Program-made: the position numbers and the translations under genes
Part shown: positions 55,201 through 63,507 of the stretch, in pieces
Layout: every line of letters starts with the position of its first letter
How positions within the stretch are numbered: position 1 is the stretch's first letter
The notes under the pieces: generated by a model
Seen by the model: the letters and a program-made list of their open reading frames with translations, nothing else
Told to the model about the DNA's origin: nothing
Databases searched by the model: none
Assembly (NCBI RefSeq): GCF_035581345.1
Contig: NZ_CP141608.1
Location: 4,742,501 to 4,806,500, forward strand
Reading direction: 5' to 3'
Length of the DNA: 64,000 bases
DNA from: Pseudomonas sp. JQ170C
GTDB lineage: Bacteria; Pseudomonadota; Gammaproteobacteria; Pseudomonadales; Pseudomonadaceae

Positions 55201-56514
55201 GCGCAGATCGCCGCGCCCCTGCAACTGCCCATGAGCGACCTCGAACAAGCATTGGCGCGCCTGGAAGCCGAAGGCTATGTGATGCGCGGCTACTTCAGCC
55301 CCGGCACCGCGGACCTGCAATGGTGCGAACGGCACTTGCTGGCACGTATCCACCGCTACACGGTCAAGCGCCTGCGCCGGGAAATAGAGCCGGTCAGCCT
55401 GCAGGATTTCATGCGCTTTCTTTTCGACTGGCAGCACCTGAGCGCGACCACGCGCCTGCAAGGCCCCGCTGCGCTCAGCGAAGTGCTGGAACAGTTCGAG
55501 GGTTATCCCGCAGCGGCAAGTGCCTGGGAGTCCGACTTGTTGCCCAGCCGCATCAAGGACTACAACCCGACTTGGCTGGATGAAGCCTGCCGCGCCGGCA
55601 AGTTCGCGTGGGCTCGCCTGGCGCCCGGTGCAGCGGCCACCACCTTGCGCAGCACGCCACTGGTGCTGTTGCCACGTGCCCGCCTGGGGCTGTGGCGAGC
55701 GCTGAGCCCGGCACTGGAGAGCAGCGACCTGAGCCTGAAGGCGCAACGGGTGTATACGGTGCTCAGTGAACACGGCGCCTTGTTCTTCGATGAGCTGGTG
55801 CATGACGCCCACTTGCTGCCCAGCGAGCTGGAAAACGCCCTGCAGGCGTTGGTCGCCGCCGGGTTGATCAGTGCCGACAGCTTTGCCGGCCTGCGGGCGC
55901 TGATCACCCCGGCCAGCAAGCGCCAGGGGCGCAGCCACCGTCGCGGTCGCGGCCCCGCGTTCGGCGGCATGCAGGACGCCGGACGCTGGGCCCTGCTGCG
56001 CAAGGCTGCGGCGCCCGATCGCGAGGAAAGCCTGGAGCACATCGCCCGTACCTTGTTGCGCCGCTACGGCGTGATCTGCTGGCGATTGCTGGAGCGCGAG
56101 GCCGACTGGCTGCCGAGCTGGCGCGAACTGCTGCGTTGCTACCACCGCCTGGAAGCCCGTGGCGAGATTCGTGGCGGGCGCTTCATCAGTGGCCTGGCAG
56201 GCGAGCAATTCGCACTGCCCGAAGCCGTGGCGCTGCTGCGCGAAGTGCGGCGGCGCCCGCTGGACGCCAGCCTGGTGGCGCTGAGCGGCAGCGACCCGCT
56301 CAACCTGGTCGGCACCCTGCTGCCTGGGGCCCTGCACCCGGGAACCCTGCACCCGGGAACCAGAGTGCCAGCGCTCAGCAGCAATCGCCTGCTCTACCGC
56401 GACGGCGTGCCGGTGGCCAGCCTGATTGCCGGGACGGTTCACTTCGATACTGCGCTGGAGCTTGCGCAGCAGGGCGAGCTGCGGGACCGGTTGATCCGCG
56501 AACCCGGCCTATAG
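52213..56514 (+). CDS. lhr: Lhr-type large DNA helicase
   Basis: A 1433-residue superfamily 2 helicase of the Lhr family, linked to DNA damage repair. Walker A 'APTGSGKT' is at residues 50-57, DEIH at 176-179, motif III 'SATQRPVE', motif VI 'QRVGRAGHQ', and the Lhr core (winged helix, HTH and beta sheet) follows. The length matches the long form of Lhr with an extra C-terminal domain. Near the end (56330-56359) an exact 15-base tandem duplication encodes LHPGT twice. The start (52213) is not certain; another ATG lies 15 bases in. Confidence 0.94.
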   Translation: MNLPAMNHPELDAFHPAVRTWFQRRFPTVTAAQARAWPLIRRGQSLLVAAPTGSGKTLTAFLAILDELFKQGLADGELPDQTQVVYVSPLKALSNDIQINLQAPLAGINEALVGHGHAPLQIRTAVRSGDTPQKERTAMRRKAPHILVTTPESLYVLLGSESGRQGLASVHTVIVDEIHALAGNKRGSHLSLSLERLQALCQRPLRRIGLSATQRPVERVAAFLVGKERDCALVDIGHARARDLALEVPPVPLGAVMATDVWGLVYDRLAALAREHRTTLVFVNTRRLAERLTRHLSERLGQHAVAAHHGSLAKEHRLDAEQRLKRGELQVLVATASLELGIDIGEVELVCQMGSPGSIAAFLQRVGRAGHQVEGTPKGRLFPLSRDDLIECAALLDCVRRGELDLLHIPRAPLDVLAQQIVAEVSCQPWDEHALYQCLRQALPYADLDHAHYQALLRMLAEGFNGRQGVRSAYLHRDAVNASLRGRRGSQLTALTSGGTIPDNADYAVLLEPQGLNIGSVNEDFAVESIAGDIFQLGNASYRILRVESGKVRVEDAKGLPPSIPFWLGEAPGRSDELSFGVARLQDEIDRRLGESGGQLPPLLAWLQSDIGLAPDSAEQLLDYLARTREVLGALPSQQTLIMERFFDESGGTQLIIHSPFGSRINRAWGLALRKRFCRTFNFELQAAASEDAIVLSLSASHSFALDEVWRYLQSNNAESVLIQALLDAPLFGVRWRWNAGVALALPRFVGGRKVAPQIQRMKSEDLIAAVFPDQIACLENIVGERQIPDHPLVEQTLDDCLHEAMDSEGWLTLLRRIEQGRIRLISRDLPAPSPLASAILNARPYTFLDDAPLEERRTQAVLNRRWNEVQGSDDLGALDPDAIAAVEAEAWPAPTRSDEMHEALMSLGCISEREVAANPGWQTWLDELAGAGRACCLQGLWLARERLTLLRTLYPHAALIPDVPALPGFDQPLDADTALVELLRARLSGFGPLTLAQIAAPLQLPMSDLEQALARLEAEGYVMRGYFSPGTADLQWCERHLLARIHRYTVKRLRREIEPVSLQDFMRFLFDWQHLSATTRLQGPAALSEVLEQFEGYPAAASAWESDLLPSRIKDYNPTWLDEACRAGKFAWARLAPGAAATTLRSTPLVLLPRARLGLWRALSPALESSDLSLKAQRVYTVLSEHGALFFDELVHDAHLLPSELENALQALVAAGLISADSFAGLRALITPASKRQGRSHRRGRGPAFGGMQDAGRWALLRKAAAPDREESLEHIARTLLRRYGVICWRLLEREADWLPSWRELLRCYHRLEARGEIRGGRFISGLAGEQFALPEAVALLREVRRRPLDASLVALSGSDPLNLVGTLLPGALHPGTLHPGTRVPALSSNRLLYRDGVPVASLIAGTVHFDTALELAQQGELRDRLIREPGL
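56330..56359 (+). repeat. 15-base tandem duplication within lhr
   Basis: CCCTGCACCCGGGAA occurs twice in direct succession, in frame, giving two LHPGT units. Confidence 0.9.
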
Positions 56515-56651
56515 CGGTGAGAATGATTTTTACTCCACCCAATCGACGGCAAGGCTTCATGTTCATGGGCTGGCGCTGGCGCGTGCAACCGGGCTAAGGT
56601 CGGAAATTGTTCCAGGCCCCGAGCCTGACCGAGCCATCGAAAGGAACCCGC

Positions 56652-58271
56652 ATGAGCCTGTCACTTCTGAGCCGCTATGCCTTTTTCGCCGCCTGTGTCC
56701 TGTTCACCCTGGCGAGCCTGCCCTTCCTGCACCATGAGTGGCTGTGGCCATTCACCCTGGCGACCGCCATCCTCAGCCTGATCGGCCTGTTCGATCTGCT
56801 GCAAAGCCGCCACGCGGTGCGGCGCAACTACCCGATCCTGGGCAACATCCGCTACCTGGTCGAAGGCATTCGCCCGGAAATCCGCCAATACCTGCTTGAG
56901 TCGGACAGCGATGCCCTGCCGTTTTCCCGGGCCCAGCGCTCGCTGGTCTACGCCCGGGCCAAGAACGAAGCCTCGGACAAGCCGTTCGGCACCCTGATCG
57001 ACGTCTACCAATCGGGCTTCGAGTTCATCGGTCATTCCATGCGTCCGGCGCCCTTGAGCGACCCGACAGCCTTCCGGGTGATCGTCGGTGGCCCGCAATG
57101 CACCCAGCCGTATTCGGCTTCGGTGTTCAACATTTCGGCCATGAGCTTCGGCTCGCTCAGCGCCAATGCCATTCGCGCCCTCAACCAGGGTGCCAAGCTG
57201 GGCAATTTCGCCCATGACACCGGCGAAGGCAGCATCAGCCCCTATCACCGTGAGCATGGCGGCGACCTGACCTGGGAGCTGGGCAGTGGCTATTTTGGTT
57301 GCCGCACCGCCGATGGCCGTTTCGACCCCGAGCGCTTTGCCGAGCAAGCCCGCAGCCCGCAAGTGCGCATGATCGAGATCAAGATGAGCCAGGGTGCCAA
57401 ACCCGGCCACGGCGGCATCCTGCCCAAACACAAAGTCACCCGCGAGATTGCCGAGACCCGTGGCGTGATGATGGGCGAAGACTGCATTTCACCGTCGCGC
57501 CACAGCGCCTTCTCCACCCCTGTCGAGATGATGCAGTTCATTGCCCGGTTGCGTGAGCTGTCGGGCGGCAAGCCGGTGGGCTTCAAGTTCTGCCTGGGTC
57601 ACCCGTGGGAATTCATGGGCATCGCCAAGGCCATGCTGGAAACCGGCATCCTGCCGGACTTCATCGTGGTCGACGGCAAGGAAGGCGGCACCGGAGCGGC
57701 GCCGGTGGAGTTCACCGACCACATCGGCGTGCCCTTGCGCGAAGGCTTGCTGTTCGTACACAACACCCTGGTGGGCTTGAATCTGCGCGACAAGATCAAG
57801 TTGGGTGCCAGCGGCAAGATCGTCAGTGCTTTCGACATCGCCAGCGTGCTGGCCATCGGTGCCGACTGGGCCAACTCGGCGCGCGGCTTCATGTTCGCCA
57901 TCGGCTGCATCCAGTCCCAGAGCTGCCACACCAACAAATGCCCGACCGGCGTCGCCACCCAGGATGCCCTGCGCCAGCGCGCCCTGGTGGTGCCGGACAA
58001 AGCCCAGCGGGTGTTCAACTTCCACCACAGCACCCTCAAGGCCCTGGCCGAAATGCTCGCCGCCGCCGGCCTCGACCACCCGTCCCAGCTGGAAGCCAAG
58101 CACCTGGTGCGACGTGTCTCGGCCACCGAGATCAAGCTGTTCTCGCAGATGCACGTATTCCTCAAGCCCGGCGAATTGCTCAGCGGACAGATCAGTGGCG
58201 AGTTCTATTCGAGGATGTGGGCGATGGCGCGGGCTGACAGTTTCGAGCCCAACAGCGAGGTTGCCGCCTGA
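56652..58271 (+). CDS. FMN-binding glutamate-synthase-like membrane protein
   Basis: A 539-residue protein of the family called FMN-binding glutamate synthase. Two membrane helices in the first ~50 residues anchor a domain like the FMN/alpha-beta barrel of GltB. The barrel carries 'MSQGAKPGHGGILPKHKVTREIA', 'VDGKEGGTGAAP' and the 3Fe-4S-like cysteines 'CIQSQSCHTNKCPTG'. No amidotransferase or small subunit adjoins, so it is unlikely to be ordinary glutamate synthase; the reaction is unknown. AAAGGAAC precedes the ATG at 56652. Confidence 0.88.
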   Translation: MSLSLLSRYAFFAACVLFTLASLPFLHHEWLWPFTLATAILSLIGLFDLLQSRHAVRRNYPILGNIRYLVEGIRPEIRQYLLESDSDALPFSRAQRSLVYARAKNEASDKPFGTLIDVYQSGFEFIGHSMRPAPLSDPTAFRVIVGGPQCTQPYSASVFNISAMSFGSLSANAIRALNQGAKLGNFAHDTGEGSISPYHREHGGDLTWELGSGYFGCRTADGRFDPERFAEQARSPQVRMIEIKMSQGAKPGHGGILPKHKVTREIAETRGVMMGEDCISPSRHSAFSTPVEMMQFIARLRELSGGKPVGFKFCLGHPWEFMGIAKAMLETGILPDFIVVDGKEGGTGAAPVEFTDHIGVPLREGLLFVHNTLVGLNLRDKIKLGASGKIVSAFDIASVLAIGADWANSARGFMFAIGCIQSQSCHTNKCPTGVATQDALRQRALVVPDKAQRVFNFHHSTLKALAEMLAAAGLDHPSQLEAKHLVRRVSATEIKLFSQMHVFLKPGELLSGQISGEFYSRMWAMARADSFEPNSEVAA

Positions 58272-58276
58272 ATGTT

Positions 58277-58352
58277 TCGCGGGGTAGGCGCAGGCTTGCC
58301 CCGCGATGCGATGTGACAGATCGCAATCGCGGGGCAAGCCCGCTCCCACACC
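58277..58352. repeat. Two REP copies in tandem
   Basis: A complete but imperfect palindrome (CGCGGGGTAGGCGCAGGCTTGCCCCGCG, 58277-58304) and, about 20 bases on, a half copy ATCGCGGGGCAAGCCCGCTC near 58326-58346. They lie between the convergent glutamate-synthase-like and permease genes. Confidence 0.8.
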
Positions 58353-58364
58353 ACAGGGTTCACA

Positions 58365-59786
58365 TCAGGAGGCGGTACGCGCCAGCTGCGCGTTGTCGGC
58401 CTTTGGCGACAGTTTGAACACGTAGTACAGCACGGTCAGCATGACCAGGAAGGCCGGGCCGATGTACAGGGCCACGCGGGTCTCCTCGAAGTAAGCCATC
58501 AGACCCACCACCAGGATCAGGAACGCCAGCGCCAGGTACGAGCTCAGCGGCCACAGCCACATGCGGTACTTCAGGGCATCGCGTTCAGCGGTGGACAGGC
58601 CGGCGCGGAACTTGAGCTGCGCCAGCAGGATCATCACCCAGGTCCAGATCGCACCGAAGGTAGCGATTGCAGTCACCCAGACAAAGACCTTTTCCGGTAC
58701 CAGATAGTTGGCCAGCACGCCCAGCAGCAAGGCGGCGATGGACAGCAGCAAGGCATTGCGCGGCACGCCGTTGCTCGAGGTGCGGGCAAAGGTGGCCGGG
58801 GCCTGGCCATTCTGCGCCAGGCTGTAGAGCATGCGCCCGGTGCTGAAGATACCGCCGTTGCACGACGACAGCGCCGCGGTGATCACCACGAAGTTGATGA
58901 TGCCGGCTGCCGTCTTGATGCCCAGACGCTCGAAGGTCATCACGAACGGGCTGCCCTGGCTGCCGATTTCATTCCATGGGTAGATGGACAGGATCACGAA
59001 CAGCGCGCCCACATAGAACAGCAGGATGCGCCAGAACACCGAGCCGATGGCCTGGGGAATGGTCTTTTGCGGGTTGCGCGCTTCACCGGCAGTCAGGCCG
59101 ATCATTTCTACGCCCAGGTAGGCGAACATCACCATTTGCAGCGACATCAGCACGCCGGTCACGCCGTTAGGCATGAAGCCGCCGTTGCTCCACAAGTTGG
59201 AGATCCCCATGGCCACACCGTCGTTACCAAAGCCGAAGGCGATGATGCCGATGCCGCCCAGTACCATGGCAATGATGGTGACGATCTTGATCAGGGCGAA
59301 CCAGAACTCGAACTCACCGAAGGCCTTGACCGCGATCAGGTTGATCGCGCCCATGCTGCCCAGGGCCGCCAGGGCCCAGATCCAGCGGGGTACGTCGGGG
59401 AACCAGATGCCCATGTAGATGGCCACTGCGGTGATTTCAGCCACGCACGTCACCAGCCACAGGAACCAGTAGTTCCAGCCGGTAAGAAAGCCCGCCAACG
59501 GGCCGAGGTAATCCTGGGCGTAACGGCTGAAGGAACCTGCGACCGGGTTGTGTACCGCCATCTCACCGAGGGCACGCATGATCACCAGGATCGCCAGACC
59601 GCCGATGATGTAAGACAGCATGATTGCCGGACCGGCCATTTCGATGGCCTTGGCCGACCCCAGGAACAGGCCGACACCGATACAGGCGCCCAGCGCCATC
59701 AGGCGAATGTGTCGCTCGCCGAGTTCTCGCTTGAGTGGGCCGCCCTGGGCGGTCTCACCATGAGAAGGATGGTTGCCGACTGGCAT
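58365..59786 (-). CDS. Amino-acid permease (AAT family, APC superfamily)
   Basis: A 473-residue transporter with twelve predicted helices. The family signature 'RHIRLMALGACIGVGLFLGSAKAIEMAGPA' is near the N-terminus and 'SVFNHP-like' motif II appears as 'GLTAGEARNPQKTIPQAIGSV'. It is close to ProY/CycA-type permeases for proline, histidine or D-alanine/glycine; the exact substrate cannot be read. Confidence 0.9.
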   Translation of the reverse strand: MPVGNHPSHGETAQGGPLKRELGERHIRLMALGACIGVGLFLGSAKAIEMAGPAIMLSYIIGGLAILVIMRALGEMAVHNPVAGSFSRYAQDYLGPLAGFLTGWNYWFLWLVTCVAEITAVAIYMGIWFPDVPRWIWALAALGSMGAINLIAVKAFGEFEFWFALIKIVTIIAMVLGGIGIIAFGFGNDGVAMGISNLWSNGGFMPNGVTGVLMSLQMVMFAYLGVEMIGLTAGEARNPQKTIPQAIGSVFWRILLFYVGALFVILSIYPWNEIGSQGSPFVMTFERLGIKTAAGIINFVVITAALSSCNGGIFSTGRMLYSLAQNGQAPATFARTSSNGVPRNALLLSIAALLLGVLANYLVPEKVFVWVTAIATFGAIWTWVMILLAQLKFRAGLSTAERDALKYRMWLWPLSSYLALAFLILVVGLMAYFEETRVALYIGPAFLVMLTVLYYVFKLSPKADNAQLARTAS

Positions 59787-60224
59787 AGAAATACAACCTC
59801 ATTTTGTTATTGGATATAGACCGTTCGTGCAGGCCTGGTACCGCCGATAGGCGGATACGCTACCTTGCCGGGTGCCACCTTGTGAGCGGCCCCGTCTGCC
59901 GATGCGTGAAGCGCCGGCAGTGCGAAAGGGGCGAGCAGTATAGAAAGGCCCCTTAAGGGCATTTCACTATAAAGAGCACGATATTTGGCGAGAACTCTCG
60001 GCAAAAACCGCATCCATGGAGGAACATTCCCCGTGCTTTCTCCAGCACCCTGAAAAAGGGCGGCTAACATAGCACCAAAACAAGGCAATACAACCTTCCA
60101 CCAAAGGCGCATGCCTACGCCCTCTCAGACCATGCCTTACAGGTTCCACAAATTTTTCACCAAACCCGCTCACCGTCTAAGCTTCAGGCAAGCAAGACGA
60201 AAATAAGTAGCCGGGCTGAAAACT
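59787..60224. other. Intergenic region between divergent permease and PBP-like genes
   Basis: A 438-base gap that must contain both promoters. A short palindrome GCCCCTTAAGGGC lies near 59948-59960. No coding frame with a credible start, RNA gene or REP was seen. Confidence 0.4.
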
Positions 60225-63200
60225 ATGGGCGCATTGTGGCAATCGGAACCATCCAGCAAGGAAGCTCCCCCTGAATCTCTTGAAGAATCACCAGTGCCGA
60301 AAAGCCCTCGCCAGCGTCATCTGTGGTGGAGGCTGGTCTGGCTGGTGCTGCTGCTCAGCCTGATCGCCCTTGGACTGGCCATCGCCAATGAAATGCACAC
60401 CTCGCGGATGCAGTCACGCGAACTCAGCCAGCTCGCCTCGACCCTGACCTACTCCCTGCAACCGGGGCCCAGCGATGCGATCATCTACCCCGGCGACGGC
60501 CCCTTCGACCAACGCCTGGGCTACAGCGCCCTGGGCGACTTCCTGCCGCGCCTGCTCAAGCGCGACTATGTCATCAGTGAGCAGGTGCATTTTTCGCCCG
60601 CACTGATGAACTACACCGAGCACGGCTTCTTCGTGCCCTACAAGGAAAAGATCCAGACCGGCCTGTCGATCACCGACTGCAAGGGTGACGTGCTCTACCA
60701 GTACCACTACCCGCAATACCTGTACCCGGACTTCGACGCGATCCCCCCGGTCATCGTCAACAGCCTGCTGTTCATCGAAAACCGTGACCTGCTCGACCCC
60801 AACGACCCCTACGCCAACCCGGCGGTGGACTGGCCACGCTTCGCCAAGGCCGCCTACAGCCAGGTGGCCAAGTACCTGGCCCTGCCCGGCCAGTCCGCCG
60901 GCGGCAGCACCCTGGCAACCCAGCTGGAAAAATACCGTCACTCGCCCGACGGCCTGACCGTGTCGGGCAGCGAGAAGATCCGCCAGATGATTTCCGCCAG
61001 CGTGCGCGCCTACCAGGGAGGGCCCGAGACCCTCGAGTCCCGCCAGCGCATCGTGCGTGATTACCTCAACAGCGTGCCGCTCTCGGCGGTGCCCGGCCAC
61101 GGTGAAGTGCATGGCATGGCCGAAGGCCTGCGGGTCTGGTACGGCGCCGACTTTGCCCAGGTCAACGACATCCTGACCTCAACCGCAACCGACCCTCAAA
61201 GCATGGCGGCGCGGGGCCTGGCGCTGCGCCAGGTGCTGTCGTTGATGATTGCCCAGCGTCGGCCTTCGCACTTTTTGTCCAAAGGTCGCAACGAGCTGGC
61301 CGAACTGACCGACAGCCACATCCGCGTCCTGGCGGCCAGCAATATTGTCGACCGCCCGTTGGCCGATGCCGCGCTGGCCAGCAAGGCCACCTTCCGCGAC
61401 TGGGTGGCGCAACCCACCATCGTGCCAATCGTCACCAACAAGGGCATCAGCGTGGCCCGCAGCCGCTTGTCCCTGGCCCTGGCCCGGCCGCTCTACGACC
61501 TCGACCGCCTCGACCTCTCAGCCACCAGCACCTTGCAGTCGGACCTGCAAGGGCAGGTCAGCCAGTACCTCAAGGACCTCGCCGACCCGGCCTTTGCGGA
61601 GAAAATCGGGCTGTTTGGCGAGCGCTTGCTGACCCCCACCAGCACCACCCAGGTCCGCTACAGCTTCACCTTGCTCGAACGCACCGCTAATGGCTCGCGG
61701 GTGCGAGTGCAGACCGACAGCACCGACCAGCCCTTCGACATCAATGAAGGCAGCAAGCTGGAGCTGGGTTCCACCGCCAAGCTGCGGGTGCTGACCAGCT
61801 ACCTGGAAATCGTCGCCGAGCTGCACGACAAGTATGCCGATACCCCCGCCGCAGACCTGAAGAAGGTCGAGGTAGCTGAACTGGACTTCATCACCCGATG
61901 GGCCATCGACTACCTGATCCAGAATAAGGATCGCAACATCGTCGCGATGCTCGATGCAGCGCTCAACCGCAAATATTCGGCAAGCCCTGGCGAAGCGTTC
62001 TTCACCGGCGGCGGCATGCATGTGTTCAACAACTTTCGCAAGGAAGACAACGGCCGCATCCCGACGCTCAAGGACGCGCTGCGCGAGTCGATCAACCTGC
62101 CCTTCATTCGCCTGATGCGTGATCTGGTGCGCTACAGCACCTACCAGACGCCGGGCAACAGCGTGGCGCTGCTCAGGGACGACGCCGAGCCACGGCGCCA
62201 GGAGTACCTGGCGCGCTTTGCCGACAAGGAAGGCACCGACTACCTGCGCAGGTTCTGGAAAAAGTACCAGCGCAAGACTTCCCAGCAGCGCCTGGACACC
62301 TTCCTCGACAGCCTGCGGATCACCCCGATCCGCCTGGCCGCCGTGCACCGTTACCTGTTCCCCGAAGCCGACCAGGCCACCTTCAATGCCTTCGTCCAGG
62401 CGCACCTGAAAAAGGACCGGCTGGACAACAAGCGGGCGCCCAGCAAGCAAGACACGGTGACCGAGAAACGTCTGGACGACATGTACTACGCCTACGGCCC
62501 GGGCAAGTTCGACCTGCCCGACCAGGGCTTTGTCGCCAAGGTCCATCCGCTGGACCTGTGGCTGCTGGGCTACTTGCTCAAGAACCCCAGCGCCAGCTTC
62601 CAGGACGCGGTGCAAGCCAGTCAGTTCGAGCGCCAGGAAGTCTACGGCTGGCTGTTCAAGAGCAAGCACAAAGGCGCTCGCGACAGCCGTATCCGTACCC
62701 TGGTGGAAATCGAAGCCTTCCTGGATATCCATCGGCGCTGGAAGCGGGTCGGCTATCCGTTCGATCACCTGGTGCCGTCGCTGGCCACCGCCATCGGTAG
62801 CTCCGGCGACCGCCCGGCGGCCTTGGCCGAGCTGGTCGGCATCATTCAGAACGACGGCATCCGCCTGCCGGTGCTGCGTATCGACACCCTTCACTTTGCC
62901 GCCGACACGCCTTACGAAACACGTCTCGCCGGGGACCCTGACCTGGGCCAGCGGGTGCTTTCGGTAGAAGTCGCCCAAGCGCTGCGCGGGGCCCTTTCGC
63001 AAGTGGTCGATGCCGGGACCGCGCGCCGGGTGTCTGGCAGCTTCAAGCTCAACGACGGTACGCCCATGGTCATGGGTGGCAAGACCGGTACCGGTGACAA
63101 CCGCCTCGAAAGCTGGGGTGCCGGTGGCCGTTTGCTGGGGTCCAAGGCCATTAACCGCACGGCGACCTTCGTGTTCTTCCTGGGCGACAACCACTTCGGC

Positions 63201-63359
63201 ACCCTCACCGCCTTCGTACCGGGCCGGGCCGCCGAGCAGTTCAAGTTCACGTCGGCATTGCCGGTGCAGGTGCTCAAGGGCATGGCGCCGATCCTCACGC
63301 CTTACCTGCAACCGGGCAGCCACACCCTGTGCAAGGCTCCCCAAGTGGCCCAGCAGTAA
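60225..63359 (+). CDS. PBP1-like bifunctional penicillin-binding protein with altered transglycosylase motifs
   Basis: A 1044-residue envelope protein with one N-terminal membrane anchor (~33-55). A GT51-like domain (~150-330) has the first catalytic glutamate (Glu185) in 'FIENRDLLDP' and 'GGSTLATQLEKY' at 226-237, but the second catalytic region reads 'SEKIRQMISASV', with glutamine where the family has glutamate, and 'YLNSVPLSA' in place of 'YMNEVYLGQ'. The transpeptidase motifs are intact: S516-TA-K519, S622-I-N624 and K953-T-G. Probably cross-links peptidoglycan; glycan polymerisation activity is doubtful. The start codon has only a weak ribosome site. Confidence 0.87.
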   Translation: MGALWQSEPSSKEAPPESLEESPVPKSPRQRHLWWRLVWLVLLLSLIALGLAIANEMHTSRMQSRELSQLASTLTYSLQPGPSDAIIYPGDGPFDQRLGYSALGDFLPRLLKRDYVISEQVHFSPALMNYTEHGFFVPYKEKIQTGLSITDCKGDVLYQYHYPQYLYPDFDAIPPVIVNSLLFIENRDLLDPNDPYANPAVDWPRFAKAAYSQVAKYLALPGQSAGGSTLATQLEKYRHSPDGLTVSGSEKIRQMISASVRAYQGGPETLESRQRIVRDYLNSVPLSAVPGHGEVHGMAEGLRVWYGADFAQVNDILTSTATDPQSMAARGLALRQVLSLMIAQRRPSHFLSKGRNELAELTDSHIRVLAASNIVDRPLADAALASKATFRDWVAQPTIVPIVTNKGISVARSRLSLALARPLYDLDRLDLSATSTLQSDLQGQVSQYLKDLADPAFAEKIGLFGERLLTPTSTTQVRYSFTLLERTANGSRVRVQTDSTDQPFDINEGSKLELGSTAKLRVLTSYLEIVAELHDKYADTPAADLKKVEVAELDFITRWAIDYLIQNKDRNIVAMLDAALNRKYSASPGEAFFTGGGMHVFNNFRKEDNGRIPTLKDALRESINLPFIRLMRDLVRYSTYQTPGNSVALLRDDAEPRRQEYLARFADKEGTDYLRRFWKKYQRKTSQQRLDTFLDSLRITPIRLAAVHRYLFPEADQATFNAFVQAHLKKDRLDNKRAPSKQDTVTEKRLDDMYYAYGPGKFDLPDQGFVAKVHPLDLWLLGYLLKNPSASFQDAVQASQFERQEVYGWLFKSKHKGARDSRIRTLVEIEAFLDIHRRWKRVGYPFDHLVPSLATAIGSSGDRPAALAELVGIIQNDGIRLPVLRIDTLHFAADTPYETRLAGDPDLGQRVLSVEVAQALRGALSQVVDAGTARRVSGSFKLNDGTPMVMGGKTGTGDNRLESWGAGGRLLGSKAINRTATFVFFLGDNHFGTLTAFVPGRAAEQFKFTSALPVQVLKGMAPILTPYLQPGSHTLCKAPQVAQQ

Positions 63360-63421
63360 GCCGATTCAACCCACCCGGGTGCATTGACTGCACCCGGGTT
63401 TTCTTTCGCCCGCCAACGTCA

Positions 63422-63436
63422 TGAGAAATATTCTCA
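63422..63436 (+). promoter_or_regulatory. Fur-like box
   Basis: TGAGAAATATTCTCA has the 7-1-7 inverted form of the Fur box (TGATAAT-N-ATTATCA) and lies about 70 bases before the PadR-like gene. Confidence 0.55.
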
Positions 63437-63453
63437 ATCTCAACGCTTGCCTA

Positions 63454-63488
63454 AAGATATATCTTGAGTAATATCTGGAGATACATCT
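63454..63488 (+). promoter_or_regulatory. Candidate PadR/YqjI operator repeats
   Basis: A perfect 12-base palindrome AAGATATATCTT (63454-63465) is followed by AATATCT and a near-palindrome AGATACATCT (63479-63488). This A/T-rich repeated ATATCT pattern directly before the gene suggests self-regulation. Confidence 0.5.
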
Positions 63489-63507
63489 AACGCAATCGGA
63501 GATTCCC

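Noticed and set aside
52345..56442. Two long minus-strand open frames opposite lhr
   Set aside because: Same cause; low-complexity Gly/Gln/Arg-rich translations with no motifs, fully covered by a real helicase gene.
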